This document shows positions 48,954-60,139 of a stretch of 64,000 bases of DNA, in pieces; the first letter of the stretch is position 1, and the number at the start of each line of letters is the position of its first letter. The notes below the pieces were generated by a model. That model ran no database searches. It worked only from the letters and a program-made list of their open reading frames with translations, and was not told where the DNA came from. The stretch covers positions 19,548,001 to 19,612,000 of the forward strand of contig CM075655.1 of NCBI GenBank assembly GCA_037953625.1. The letters run 5' to 3'. The position numbers were made by a program, and so were the translations under genes. Origin of the DNA: Crotalaria pallida. Taxonomy: Eukaryota; Streptophyta; Magnoliopsida; Fabales; Fabaceae.

Positions 48954-51895
48954 TGTAACACCCCGATTTTATAATGAATAATAATCAATAAACGTTTAAA
49001 AATAAATATAGGACTTTAAATTTTCTTTTACAAATCAGAGTTTGCAAATAACGTTGGGGGCTTTCATTTTACAATATAATATAATACACATTGAGTTCCT
49101 TTCTTTCGACTGATCCGCTGAGCACCCTGATCTCCAAGTTCCTTGCTCATACACCTAAAATGTTAACCACATAAGGGTGAGACCTTTTCACAACACAGTG
49201 AATCAGAAGATAATTTAAAGCTCATAATATAAACTCAAGAATAACAATCAAATCAACTCAGGGATCAACCAATTCATTTCATTACCATTTCCTTATACAA
49301 TCCTTTTTATCCATTTCCATTTACCCTATTCGTTTCCTTAATCCTTTCCATTACCATTACATTACCTTTTCCATTATTAGTCCCTTTTATTTTAATTCCT
49401 CTTCCATTGGGTGTAACCTCAAGCAGAGATCTAATCCTTACCATTGTGTGTAACCCCAAACAGAGATCCACACACAGTGTATGCAACCACAAACAGTGAT
49501 CTGCATACACCCCATCTCATTTATGTAACCTCAAACAGAGATCTACATAAACTTCCCTTTTTACTTTTTACCTTTCCATTATTCATTTTCCATTAATGTG
49601 TGTAACCCCAAACAGAGATCTACACACACAGTGTAAGCAACCACAGACAGTGATCTGCAAACATTTCCATTTTTACCGTACACCACTAGGATTTGGATAC
49701 CCGCTAGGTAATTGGCACACCTGTCTAGGGACTTGGAACACCTGCCCAGGACTTTACACCCATCCAGAGCATAACCTGTAGGACTATGTACTTTTACCAA
49801 TCCATTTATTTAGTCAAATTATTGGTGTGGAAACTGATCCTGAGGGTCACCCGGCGCCTACAGGGCGGTTTGGCCTGATGGGTAATTGGCCTGGCAGGTA
49901 ATTGGCCCTAACAGGTAATTGAAACACCTAGCCAGGTACCTAGTGTTTCGGGCCCCACTGATCAGTTTCCACTTTAGTTACCTTTATCATTATCATTTAA
50001 ACAACAATCCATTCCAATCATATAAATCATAGTCACTTCAATCAATGACCACATATATGTACAAATAATCATAAGCCTTCACATATAGTCTCACTTTCAA
50101 TTTCCAGTCCCTTTAGTACCATTCATTTATAATTCATAATCACAAGCATTCTCCAAATAATCACACACAGCAACTCATAAATAACACGTATCATTCATCA
50201 TCAAAAACAATTCCAGAGATTCACATTTAGGGTCACATTCACAATTTGCATTTAACCACACTCAATACTAACACTTGTAATCATATTCTATCACATTGAC
50301 CAATTCACCTTTACAACCTTTTTCCCTTTTATTATCACGTAATCCACTCATGACCTTTAGTTCTATTCAAGTTGCAAATCAATAATCCTTATTCTTTCAT
50401 TATTATTTCCATTTGCATATCCTTTCCTTTTATACTTAGCCATATACATCACATACTTCCCAACATTCAATCAAGTAACACAATTAGCACTTGAAGAAAT
50501 TCACATATATCCATAAATCAGTCAACATACTCAGGTATGTCTCAGAGTGCTTAAAATAAATCATCTCCCTAGGGTTCTTCACTTCCTACTTATTTATTAT
50601 ACAACAATTAAACATTAACAATTTCAAAACTAACAACATTACCCAATATACTCCCGTTATCCTTCTTTAATTCTAATTACCTCTTAATCCATCACCCACA
50701 ACCCAATTTAACCATTAAACTCAAATCCTATTATAAACCCTAACTATCCCTAACTCAAGGTGCGGAAAAGAGACTCCCCTTACCTTGGAGAGAGAGAGAG
50801 AGCTCGATTGAAGCTCCAAGGACTTTGAATCTACTCCCGGTCTATCTAATTTCTAGCTCCCTAAACCGATTCCCATCAGATCCTTGGGATTGGAAGAGAG
50901 AGAAAGTGCCCTAGGTGAGAGAGAGAGAGAGAGAGCTCCATAGAGAAAGAGAGAGCTTGAAATTAAGAGAGGGATAGTGTTTGAGTATAGGATTTAGCCC
51001 AAATCAAGGTTAAATCCATGGGTGAGGGTAGAAATTAAGGTTTGGGTGCTTAGGGTTTGGGTTTTGTTTGTGGTTATGTGAAGAGAGGGAGAGAGCCATG
51101 AGGAGAGAGAAAGGCTCCATGAAAGAGGGAAAAGGAGAAGGAATTATGAAGGAGGGAGAGATTTGCCATGGGGGAGGTTATGAGAGGAGAATTTGGTGGT
51201 TATGGGTGTTTGGTGGTGGCTTGGTGTGAAGAAGAATGGGAAAGGGGTGGAAAATGAGAGAAGGGAGGGAGTTGATGCGGCCAAAATGAAAGAAAGGGGA
51301 GGGCTGGTGCTGAATTTATGCACCTGGTGCGAAGGAAGAGCGATCGCGCGCCTGGGCGCGGCGTTGGGTGCGCCTGCGCGCGCACCGCGCTACTGCTGGT
51401 GCGTGTTGAATAATCCGCGCGCGCCTGGGCGAGAAAATGGTGCGCCCGGGCGATTTTTGTCTGAGTTGCGCACCAACTTGAGGGGCTGGCGCGCCTGGGC
51501 GCTCCCTAGTGCGCCTGGGCGTGTCTTGAGGGCCCTAACTTCAAAACGCCATAACTTTTCCGATAACCGTTGGATCTTGCCCAAATTTTGAGACAAGCTT
51601 CCTAAAATCCTAAACTTCACATCCAACGGGTGGGAATTGGGTTTAAAGCTACGGATATTTTATTCCAAATTTTCTTGCACCAGATGGTTTCTAACACTTA
51701 AAGCTCCGATTTAACTCCCGATTTCACTTCTATAATTTTACTTCTTGATACCTATGCATTCTACGCAACCCCTAGTACTTGAAATGACTGCTCACCTTGC
51801 TCCCAAAATTCTTTGAGCAATTAATCTAACCATTCACTACACTATAAACCTATTAATTCATTAATTAGGCTTGAAATTAAATTAGGGATGTTACA
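48954..51895 (-). repeat. Right (5') LTR of element B (2,942 bp)
   Basis: Near-identical twin of 33371-36310, including the hairpin array, GC-rich palindromes and U3 block. Its right edge joins element A's integrase at 51896. Confidence 0.92.
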
Positions 51896-53223
51896 GAATC
51901 CTTCGTTTCAGGACAAGGATTTGTATACCAAGAGATCAGGAAGTTAGAAGACTGATTCTTGACGAAGCCCATAAGAGTCGGATGAGTATGCATCCTGGAT
52001 CAACCAAAATGTATCAGGACTTGAAGAAGATGTTTTGGTGGTCTGGATTGAAAAAGGATGTGGCAGAATATGTGGCGGCGTGCTTGATCTGCCAAAAAGC
52101 TAAGGTAGAACATCAGAAACCGGGAGGACAGTTGCAACCTTTGAGGATTCCCCAATGGAAATGGGATAGCATCTCAATGGATTTTGTGTCTGGTTTGCCA
52201 AGGACAGCAGCAAATCATGATGCAATCTGGGTGGTTGTGGATAGGTTAACCAAGTCGGCGCATTTTATTCTGATAAATATGCGTTATCCTTTGAACAAGC
52301 TTACCCAGATCTATATCAAGGAGGTAGTTCGTCTTCACGGAGTGCCTTCGAGCATTGTGTCAGACCGAGACCCTAGATTTTCGTCGCAATTCTGGAAAAG
52401 TTTGCATGATGCTATGGGAACGAGATTGAAATTGAGTTCTGCGTATCATCCACAGACGGATGGCCAGACGGAGAGAACGATTCAATCTTTGGAAGATGTG
52501 TTGCGAGCTTGTGCACTTGAAGAACAAGGAAGTTGGGATCAAGTGTTACCTCTTGCAGAATTCACATACAACAACAGCTATCATGCGAGCATTGGGATGG
52601 CACCGTTCGAGGCGTTGTATGGAAGGAAGTGTCAAACCTCGCTATGTTGGTTCCAAGTGGGGGAGAACTTGATGGTTGGACCAGAAATGATACAGCAGAC
52701 ATCTGAGAAGATTAAGATGGTCCAGGCAAAGATGAAAGCGGCTCAGAGTCGGCAGAAGAGTTATGCGGATAAGAGGAGAAAACCATTAGAGTTTTCTGAG
52801 GGCGATCATGTGTTCCTTCGGATAGTTCCGATGAAAGGAATCAGTAGAGCTTTGAGAACCCGAAAGCTTTCGCCTAAGTGTATAGGTCCATACCAAATTC
52901 TCAAGAGAGTTGGTCCTCTTGCTTATCAACTGGCTTTACCACCCTCTTTATCCAATTTGCACAACGTCTTTCACGTTTCGCAATTAAAGAAGTATGTGCA
53001 TGACCCATTAGTTATTCTGAAACTCCAACCTGACGACCTAACTCTGAAGGAAAACCTGACCTTTGAGACCAGACCAGTTCAGATAGAAGATCGTGAAGTC
53101 AACCAGCTCAGGGGAAAGGAAATACCTTTAGTTAAGGTGATATGGGAAAACGCTGACGTATCTGAAGCTACATGGGAATTAGAGGAGAAGATGCGTCAAG
53201 AGTATCCGGAGTTGTTTTTGTAA
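51896..53223 (+). pseudogene. Element A pol, 3' part (integrase and chromodomain)
   Basis: The frame continues element A after the B insertion, starting in ILRFRTRICIPRDQE. It holds the integrase HHCC finger (H..H..CLICQKAK), catalytic D (MDFVSGLP), D (SDRDPRF) and E (LAEFTYNNSY), the GPY/F-like KCIGPYQIL, NVFHVSQLKKYVHDP and a chromodomain-like end (SEATWELEEKMRQEYPELF). It is open to TAA at 53221-53223. Comparison with element C shows about 25-30 codons missing at the junction. It is cut off from its 5' part, so it cannot be made as one protein. Confidence 0.93.
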
Positions 53224-53250
53224 ACTAGAATTTCGGGGACGAAATTCCTT

Positions 53251-53266
53251 TTAAGTGGGGGAGTAG
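53251..53266 (+). other. Polypurine tract of element A
   Basis: TTAAGTGGGGGAGTAG directly precedes the 3' LTR; upstream is TTTCGGGGACGAAATTCC, as in elements B and C. Confidence 0.9.
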
Positions 53267-55727
53267 TGTAACACCCTTAATTTTCGTCTCCCGAATAATA
53301 GGAAATTAATAATAAAAAGTTTTATTATTAATTTATAGAAATTTTTCCAAGTTTATATTTTGTATTTATTTAGCCTAAAATATAAAAATAGGTTGGAATA
53401 TTTTTATATGGCAAATGAATGCAAAATATGAGGATATTGCATTTTGGTCCCTGAATGAGGACTTAAAGGTAATATTAAAAAGGTTCTTGGAGGGAAAGAT
53501 TTAAAAACATTAATTTTTAAATTTTGTACTAATCTAACCGGTTAGTAATACCCTGTAACCGGTTAGACGATGAACCCAGAAACTGGGTTAGTGGATTTTG
53601 ATGAGTAATCACTGGATTAATTCGATTAATCGCCACGAATCCCACTTAATTCATAGTGGAAGACGCATGTCTCTCTGCATGTAAACGAATTCCTCTATAA
53701 AAAGCTAAGATTGATGAGAAATGGGGTTGATTTCTCTGAAACTAGAAGTGGAGAGGCTGATTAGGGTTTTCAATTCGTTGAAAGCAATTCTTCTTCTTCT
53801 TTGAGAGTCAGAGAATGAGGGATACACTTTTGAAAAGCTTAAATCAAGGGCTTTCCATTGATATAGAGTTTGTGAGCTAAGAGTGTCTGTGGAGGGAGAA
53901 ATTGATCCTAGAAGTTGGAACTGGAATAGCTGGAGTCTGAGTTTTCTGATTCAGGAAGCTTAGTTTGGGACTGGATTTTGGTAAGTATAGTCAACCTTTA
54001 AGTCTCAAATCTATTTGATTCTCTAGTTCATGTTACCTATTTTGAGTCCTAAATGTTTTCCCCAATTTATTTGGCCATTTGCTATGTCAAAATTTCTGGT
54101 CTTTGGACCCTGTTGGTGAAATTCGTGGTTGAGAGCAGATTTGAGGGTTTGTGAGAACCTGTGGAGTTTATTCGATTTCTGTGTTAATCTTCATCAAACT
54201 CAATCTTAAGGTATGGGAGAAGTCTACCTTATACTAGATTTATACTAAAATTCAAGTGATTTAGGATTTGAGTAACAAAACTCAAAAAGGGCATTATGTG
54301 CAATATGTCACAAAGGCTTGGAGGCCAAAATCTTGCTCATTGTCGTTTTGAGCAACTTTATTTTGGTGCATGCAAAGTATATGGAAGCTGAATTCTGAAT
54401 TTGAATGCTAATTCTAAGTTTTATTGTATTAAATTGTGTTTATGTGATTTTTCATGCAATTTGATGCTATAAACTTGATGCATGCAAATTAAATATGTTT
54501 CTGGGTATGAACATGTTTATTTTAAGGTATATGAACCCTGTGAATATTGAGATTTGGTAAGATTTGAGAAAAGAAGAAAATGAATTGTCAAAACTTTTGT
54601 TTTAGTGGACTGACTGCATAATCTAACCGGTTACTCGATATTCGTAACTGGTTAGACACTGCAGAATTTCAAAGAAAAATCAGTTTATTAAATCAGTCCT
54701 GAAGTCTTGGGAAATTCTGCTCAAATCTATATTGTAATTTCATTATAAATGATCTGAACATGAATTGTTAAAGTGCCATGGTTCAGGTTTGAGGATAAGA
54801 GGTTCATACCTTAATTCAATGGAATAATTTCAAGAGGAAATTATGCTTTATTGGAAACAAAATGTGATTTGGACTTTTGAATGATTAAACTGTGATTTTG
54901 AGGCATAAAACAATGTTTAATTGGTGTATAGATTGGGTAGAGAATTCAAGAAAAAGGGTTTTTCTGAATTGCAATGGTAAGCAGTTCAGGTCTGTACTTC
55001 TAACCAGTTAGCCTGAAACTGTAACCGGTTAGTACCTGAATATGAAAAATAAAAAAGTTAAGTTTTTGAATACCACTGATTTTGTTTTACTCAATCTAGG
55101 TTTAAAAGGCATGTTTTGAGAAAAATTCAAAGGAGAATTTTATGCCAAAGATTATGCCTCAAATCAATCATTCAAAAAGGGAAATTGGAATATTTCTAAA
55201 TCACATTAATTAATGTAAAGATAAAACCAACCTTGATATTTGTGCATCCATATAGACTGGAAGTCTGGTTGGTAGGAACGTTATCATATTCTGGAAATAT
55301 GAGGAGGGTACTCCGGGAGTACCAATTTATAACCTACTTGATGACACATTATAGATATGTGGCCAGTGTCCGGGACCTGGTTTTTATGCCTTCTGGGAAC
55401 GTATGCGTTCTGGGAACGTGGTGCACACTCCGGGAGTGATGCTTGATATCCAAGTATGGTTCGGCATTATGTTCTGGGAACAAATGTCAGTGTTCCGGGA
55501 ACACAAGGGTGTATTGGATGGACGTCCAAGATGGACTTTTAGAGGCCTCAGTTGTGGATAGAAGATCATACATCATGCCACTTGCATTATAAGAGTTATA
55601 ATGTTGAAAACTGGTGTGTTCATATGTATTTGCATTATGATCTGTCCATGATATACTTGTGATTGTAATTTTAGTCTTTATCAATTATATATTTGTGTAT
55701 ACTTACTCCCGGTGCCCTGTTTAGGTG

Positions 55728-56201
55728 ATGGCCATATACCTAGCTTGCATTGAGATACGCCCTATCCCTAGCGGTATATGGACGTATGAGGAGCACCGTG
55801 CCACTTTTGAGGGGGAGGTTGAGATCACTCTCTACCACCCTAACCCTCTGGTGCGAGTGCGACCTCGTCGATTTAGGATTCCATTAGTCTATACTATGCA
55901 TGTTCCACCCTTTTATACATATAGAGGACCACCCCCGGCTCGACCTATGCGTCGTTTTCATAGTTTTCGTTTTAGAGCTGCCACTCGTTCCCATCCTTCC
56001 TCCCATAGAGTTGTCACTGAGGAGACTCCTTCTCCTGGTCCGACTGATTATGATAGGACTGTTTCTGCAGATCCTAGACCCAGTGGTGAGGTCTCCACAC
56101 AGTCGGGCGAGGTCGAGGAGGACCCTATGGAGGATGAGAGCGAGGAGGAGGTGCATGTTGAGCCGACTGTTTCAGCTAGAGGTGGACCCGCTGGTTCATA
56201 G
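55728..56201 (+). CDS. LTR-encoded 157-residue protein, 3' LTR copy
   Basis: Same frame as at 27754-28227, also starting 3 bp after a TTTAG acceptor. About ten residues differ: Arg/Ile at position 3, Leu/Val in the first third, three His/Arg in the middle, and Gly/Glu and Val/Met near the acidic end. There is no stop or indel. In the 3' LTR it would lie downstream of pol and could be read from the 3' LTR promoter. Function unknown. Confidence 0.45.
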   Translation: MAIYLACIEIRPIPSGIWTYEEHRATFEGEVEITLYHPNPLVRVRPRRFRIPLVYTMHVPPFYTYRGPPPARPMRRFHSFRFRAATRSHPSSHRVVTEETPSPGPTDYDRTVSADPRPSGEVSTQSGEVEEDPMEDESEEEVHVEPTVSARGGPAGS

Positions 56202-56522
56202 GAGCCTGCATAGCATAGATGTTTTGGATCCTAGGTCCTAGGGATAGAGCTGTGGAGGATCTGAGGAGCTACTGAGGACACAGACGACTTGCTCTGGGAC
56301 TTCTATTTTGGATTTTGTTATATATATTGTATATCTGAGAGGTCTTAGAGTGAGCTTTTATTTTATGCAGCTGGTCTGTATATGCTTTATCAAAACTTGA
56401 TATCTCGACTTTTTATCACTTGCTACTGATAGTACTGATGGGGTTGTATGTTATGACTTATATATATATATGATGTTTCTTTACCTCAGCAGTGCCCCAT
56501 AAGTATTATTTTTACTTCCGCG

Positions 56523-57185
56523 CGCGAAGAAATGCATGTGCAATGGTGTCCAAGTTTAAGAGTTTTTGAAGCTCATTTGAAGCAAGCATGATCATGAGAT
56601 TAGTAGAAATTGCTACAATATTAGAATGATATATACCTTATCATTTAGATTTTGATCACGTAGTTACTTTTTTTCATTTCGGATTTGGTATTATTGTAAT
56701 GGTTTATTATTCAAAGATTTAATATTACTTTTGTTCGTAAATAGTATGTTCTTCTAGCAAATATTATTTATATTAAAAAAAATTTCTAAACTTTTAGTAG
56801 CATTTAATAGGAAAAGTGCTACTGAAACTATTGAACATTTATTAGCATTTATGAATTTGCTGAACATTTAGTAGCGTTTGAAATGAAAAGTGCTACAGAA
56901 AGTGCTCACTTTTAGTAGTAGTTTCTATAAAATGCTACAGAAAGTGTTCACTTTATGTAGCATTTTATAAAAACTGCTACTAATTCTTATAGCTTTAGTA
57001 GCGTTTCATTCTCTATTTTTTGTAGCATTCATAGCATAGGCGCTACTAAATAGTTGTTTTCAGTAGCGCTTTCGGAGGCGCTACTATTAATACAGGTACT
57101 TTTTATTACACTTACATACGTAACGCTTCAAAGCGCTACAGAATGTGAAAAATAAACGCTACAAAAATGTTTTTTTGTTGTAGTG
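56523..57185. mobile_element. CACTA-like non-autonomous insertion, one end atypical
   Basis: It is absent from the 5' LTR, where the site reads CTTCCGCGAACTC. GCG flanks both sides (56520-56522 and 57186-57188), a 3-bp duplication. The right end reads, on minus, CACTACAACAAAAAAAC, a CACTA terminus, with subterminal repeats of GTAGC and AGCGCTAC-type phrases. The left end starts CGCGAAGAAATGC, which is not a CACTA terminus. No coding region. Confidence 0.7.
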
Positions 57186-57506
57186 GCGAACTCTGATTTA
57201 TATTTAAAAGGGATTCAGCGATAAGTTTATGTTTGTATGTATTCAAAACCACTCGAGAGGCAAATGATATGTTTTAATAATAACTTCAAATAATGTTTTC
57301 TATAATTAAGGAAATGTTATCTCAAGAAGTCCTTTCGAAACTAAGATATTACTAAGCCGAATTCAAAAATGGTTTATGTTACAAAGGGTTTATGAACGAG
57401 CAAGTACTAGTTTTAAAAATGAAAAATTTTCTAGTCCTAATTTTGATAGCAAGTGTTCAATTATTTGGAAATATTAATTATTTTCAAGTAAAAAGAGAGC
57501 GTCACA

Positions 57507-57776
57507 ATCAGAATACTTCCCCCCCCCCCCACACCTTTTAGTCTGGACGGTGCATTTATACATAAAGAGGGAGAAAAATTTTGCATTCAACCTAGATTTA
57601 AGTCACCACACTTTCCACCAATCACCTAATTTCTTCTACTTTAAAAAAAACAATAAAATGAAGTAAAAATAAAATGAAGTAAAAAAAACAATAAAATGAA
57701 GTATCTAAATTTTTGAATCATCTCATACCTTTGGTTAGCTTGGCCCTGATCTCCTTAAGTAGCTGGACCGCAGACC
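57507..57776. other. Gap between element A and the AlkB sequence
   Basis: Contains a 12-base C run (57519-57530; a G run on minus, which could be a polypurine tract) and repeats of AAATGAAGTA near 57656-57700. No gene. On minus, a donor-like AAAG|GTATGAG lies near 57728, after the AlkB stop. Confidence 0.5.
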
Positions 57777-58694
57777 TCAAGGGTGTGGACCAGGAAACTG
57801 ATATTGTCGGAATGTAAGGTTGAGACGTCCAGGACGAAGTCCTGCGTCATTGAGTAATCCCTCTGGAGCTGTGTCTGGTATGATCGCCGATACTACATGA
57901 AAGATGTGACGAGACTCGCCACCGAATATTAATACATCACCCGATCCCAAAATAATTCTTTCTGCTCTCCTTGGATCTCTCTGATCTCCATAGAGAAACT
58001 CAGCCGAGTCACCAATGCAGAACGATACTACCGGTATCCCTTTTTGCAAGCTTCCAACACTTTCGTCACGGTCCTGATGAAGACCAAGCTTTCCATTCTC
58101 TTCATAGAAATTGACAATGCAGACATCAGGGGACATGGAAGGGAGTATGTCCTCCACTTCACTTACACCGCATTCCTTCTCAATTGACGATTGAGCTTCT
58201 TGCATCGCTCCCATAACCAGCTGGATGAAATGATCAGGGACGTTGAGCGGTTCGCTTCCATCAATTACCCTTTTGTGTCCATATACTCGGGTTTGAGGAT
58301 TCCAGTCTAAGCCGAGGCACATCATTTTCAGTCAGAGTCTGGCTCCGCTTGTAAAGCCTGGTTGATAAAAACCTCCAGGACGTAAGCCCATCTCACGACA
58401 GTTCTTTACTACGTCCACATGTTCTTCGTGAGTCAAGTGTTGCTTCAGGAGAACCATTCCCGTTCTCAAAATTATACTCTTCTTCTCACCAACTTGTATC
58501 CCCACGTGTTGCTCCTGGTCACCCATAGTCGATCTAAACTTACCCATTGCAGAGGTTTGCCCTTCTTGAAAACAGATGTCATACGACTTGGATTTCAAAG
58601 AATCAGCAGGGGAATTGATCTTACGATCAGTAGCCGAACTGCTAGCAGGAGAATGGGAAAGCTGATTCTTCATGTTGCTACTGTGTGGCAACAA
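57777..58694 (-). pseudogene. AlkB-like 2OG-Fe(II) dioxygenase, intronless, one stop
   Basis: A single frame on the minus strand broken by TGA at 58334-58332, just after GFYQPGFTSGARL. The downstream half has HQDRDES (iron ligands H and D), RHIFHVV (third ligand H) and RPGRLNLTFR (2-oxoglutarate-binding Arg), so all catalytic residues are present. The family removes alkyl or methyl groups from nucleic acids; the GGFYQPG.MMCLG style matches the plant ALKBH1-like group. The N-terminal 70 residues are Ser-rich and less conserved. No introns are seen over ~300 codons. It lies 185 bp from a retroelement PBS, exactly where element C has gag, which suggests a captured processed transcript in element D. 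Confidence 0.85.
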
Positions 58695-58856
58695 GGGATT
58701 CTGTTGATGCAGACATGTACATAATTTAGTACATAACTACATAGGGTTTTATAACTATAACCCTAAGTAACTACTATAGAACTTGACACTATTTCCTAGT
58801 TACTCTCTTGGTGAGTAACCATTGGATATGTGAGTCCACACTCCAAAGGCCAAGGA

Positions 58857-58877
58857 AAAACTGCTCTAATACCAGAA
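58857..58877 (-). other. Primer-binding site of element D, diverged
   Basis: Minus reading TTCTGGTATTAGAGCAG: one base off the standard TGGTATCAGAGC, adjoining the LTR. Confidence 0.75.
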
Positions 58878-59183
58878 TGTAACACCCTAATAAATACTAC
58901 CCTTAATTCCCAAGTATTAAAAATGTGCACTTAAAAATTCCTTTTTAGCTTAGTAAAATCACCCATCAAACGGACGGAGTTCTGCCTGTTTTTCGGACTT
59001 TCCAAAATTACATTTTATAACCTGTCAAACCAGTACAGTTCAGAAAATATTTATATCTATACTAATTTGATTTTCATGCCCTGCTAACAGAGTAAAATAA
59101 AACTCAGGGCTTACAACGAATTATTTCAACACCAAATTAAATTAATTAAAATAAAAAGAATATAATTCCCTCTTAACTAAATT

Positions 59184-59204
59184 ACACTCCACGGTGTGGA
59201 GTGT
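59184..59204 (-). promoter_or_regulatory. Leader hairpin in LTR D
   Basis: ACACTCCACGGTGTGGAGTGT, an 8-bp perfect stem, beside the complement of CGACCGAGCAGGA, just inside the predicted downstream exon. Confidence 0.6.
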
Positions 59205-59530
59205 ACTCCTGCTCGGTCGGGGGCTGTGCTATCTCAATCTCTGTACCTGAAATATGGTAAGGGAGTGAGCATTGCACATGAAATAGAAAAGCAGTTTCTA
59301 GATAGACATAACAACTAACCGGGCCAAACACACTTAGCAATTTATTCACATAATCACATCATCATCGCAAACATACCACATTTTCCATTTCCATCATTTT
59401 ATAAGTGCCAGTTCCCTTTTAGTTAGTTCATTTTCACCATTTGGTTCCCTTTTATTTATTTTCCCCGTTTCCAAATAAATTCCTTTATATCCCCTTACCC
59501 TTTTTCTTTATTCTTTTCCTTTTATTTACG

Positions 59531-60139
59531 GTGTATGTATGTCTCCACCAAATCGAAGGCCTACATACATACACCAATTACGATGTATGTCTCCACCAAA
59601 TCGAAGGCCTACATACATCGCTTTTCCATTACCATTACCTTGTCCAATTTTATTCCCATTTCCCTTATTCATTTCCTTTTACTTTCGGTGTATGTATGTC
59701 TCCACCAAATTGAAGGCCTACATACATACACCAATTACGATGTATGTCTCTACCAAATCGATGGCCTACATACATCGTGTTTCCATTACCATTACCTTGT
59801 CCAATTTTATTCCTTTTTTCCCTTATTCATTTCCTTTTAAATTTCGGTGTATGTATGTATCCACCAAATCGAAGGCCTACATACATCGCTCTTCCGTTAC
59901 CATTTACCTTATTTTATCCATTGTCATTTCCTTTTTCCTTTTTCTTAGGGTGTATGTATGTCTCCAACAAATCGAAGGCCTACATACATACACCACCGAC
60001 GATGTATGTCTCCACCAAATCGAAGGCCTACATACATCGCCCCAGTTACGTTGTATTGTCTCCCCCAAATCGAAGGCCTACAATACAACCCCCATTTACG
60101 ATGTATTGTCTCCCCCAAATCGAAGGCCTACAATACATC
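59531..60139 (-). repeat. Nine-unit covarying hairpin array, LTR D
   Basis: Units at 59531-59574, 59581-59620, 59688-59731, 59738-59777, 59847-59888, 59950-59993, 60000-60039, 60050-60089 and 60100-60139. The loop is CTCC.CCAAATCGAAGGCC. Arms are GTGTATGTATGT/ACATACATACAC, CGATGTATGT/ACATACATCG, GTTGTATTGT/ACAATACAAC and GATGTATTGT/ACAATACATC. Eight of nine units are perfect or nearly perfect hairpins; the fifth has mismatched ends. Confidence 0.95.

Larger units (their letters stand above)
31961..51895 (-). mobile_element. Element B: non-autonomous Ty3/gypsy-type element, extra partial copy at left
   Basis: Minus orientation. Two LTRs (right 48954-51895, left 33371-36310) flank an interior of about 3.5 kb (36311-39358 plus 48478-48953) with no gag or pol, so it is a LARD-like non-autonomous element. 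Beyond the left LTR a second PBS and 1.4 kb of interior (31961-33370) repeat 38420-39358 plus 48478-48953. The order is therefore LTR-interior-LTR-partial interior. The left end is truncated, and element A has lost about 25-30 codons at this junction, so no target duplication can be scored. Element C is inserted in the interior. Confidence 0.85.
25276..57506 (+). mobile_element. Element A: Ty3/gypsy (Tekay/Del-like), interrupted by element B
   Basis: It has two LTRs starting TGTAACACCC and ending GCGTCACA, a Met-tRNA PBS after the 5' LTR, a polypurine tract before the 3' LTR, and gag-protease-RT-RNase H-integrase-chromodomain order. The flanking 5-mers are ATTAG (25271-25275) and ATCAG (57507-57511), a one-mismatch target duplication. 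About 19.9 kb of other elements (31961-51895) split the pol region. Multiple stops and frameshifts show it is dead. Confidence 0.9.
53267..57506 (+). repeat. 3' LTR of element A (4,240 bp)
   Basis: Twin of 25276-28866. It is longer because of a 663-bp insertion (56523-57185), and has one fewer CGTTCTGGGAACG unit. The palindromic array is at about 55289-55503; the splice-like sites and TATA box are retained. Confidence 0.93.
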
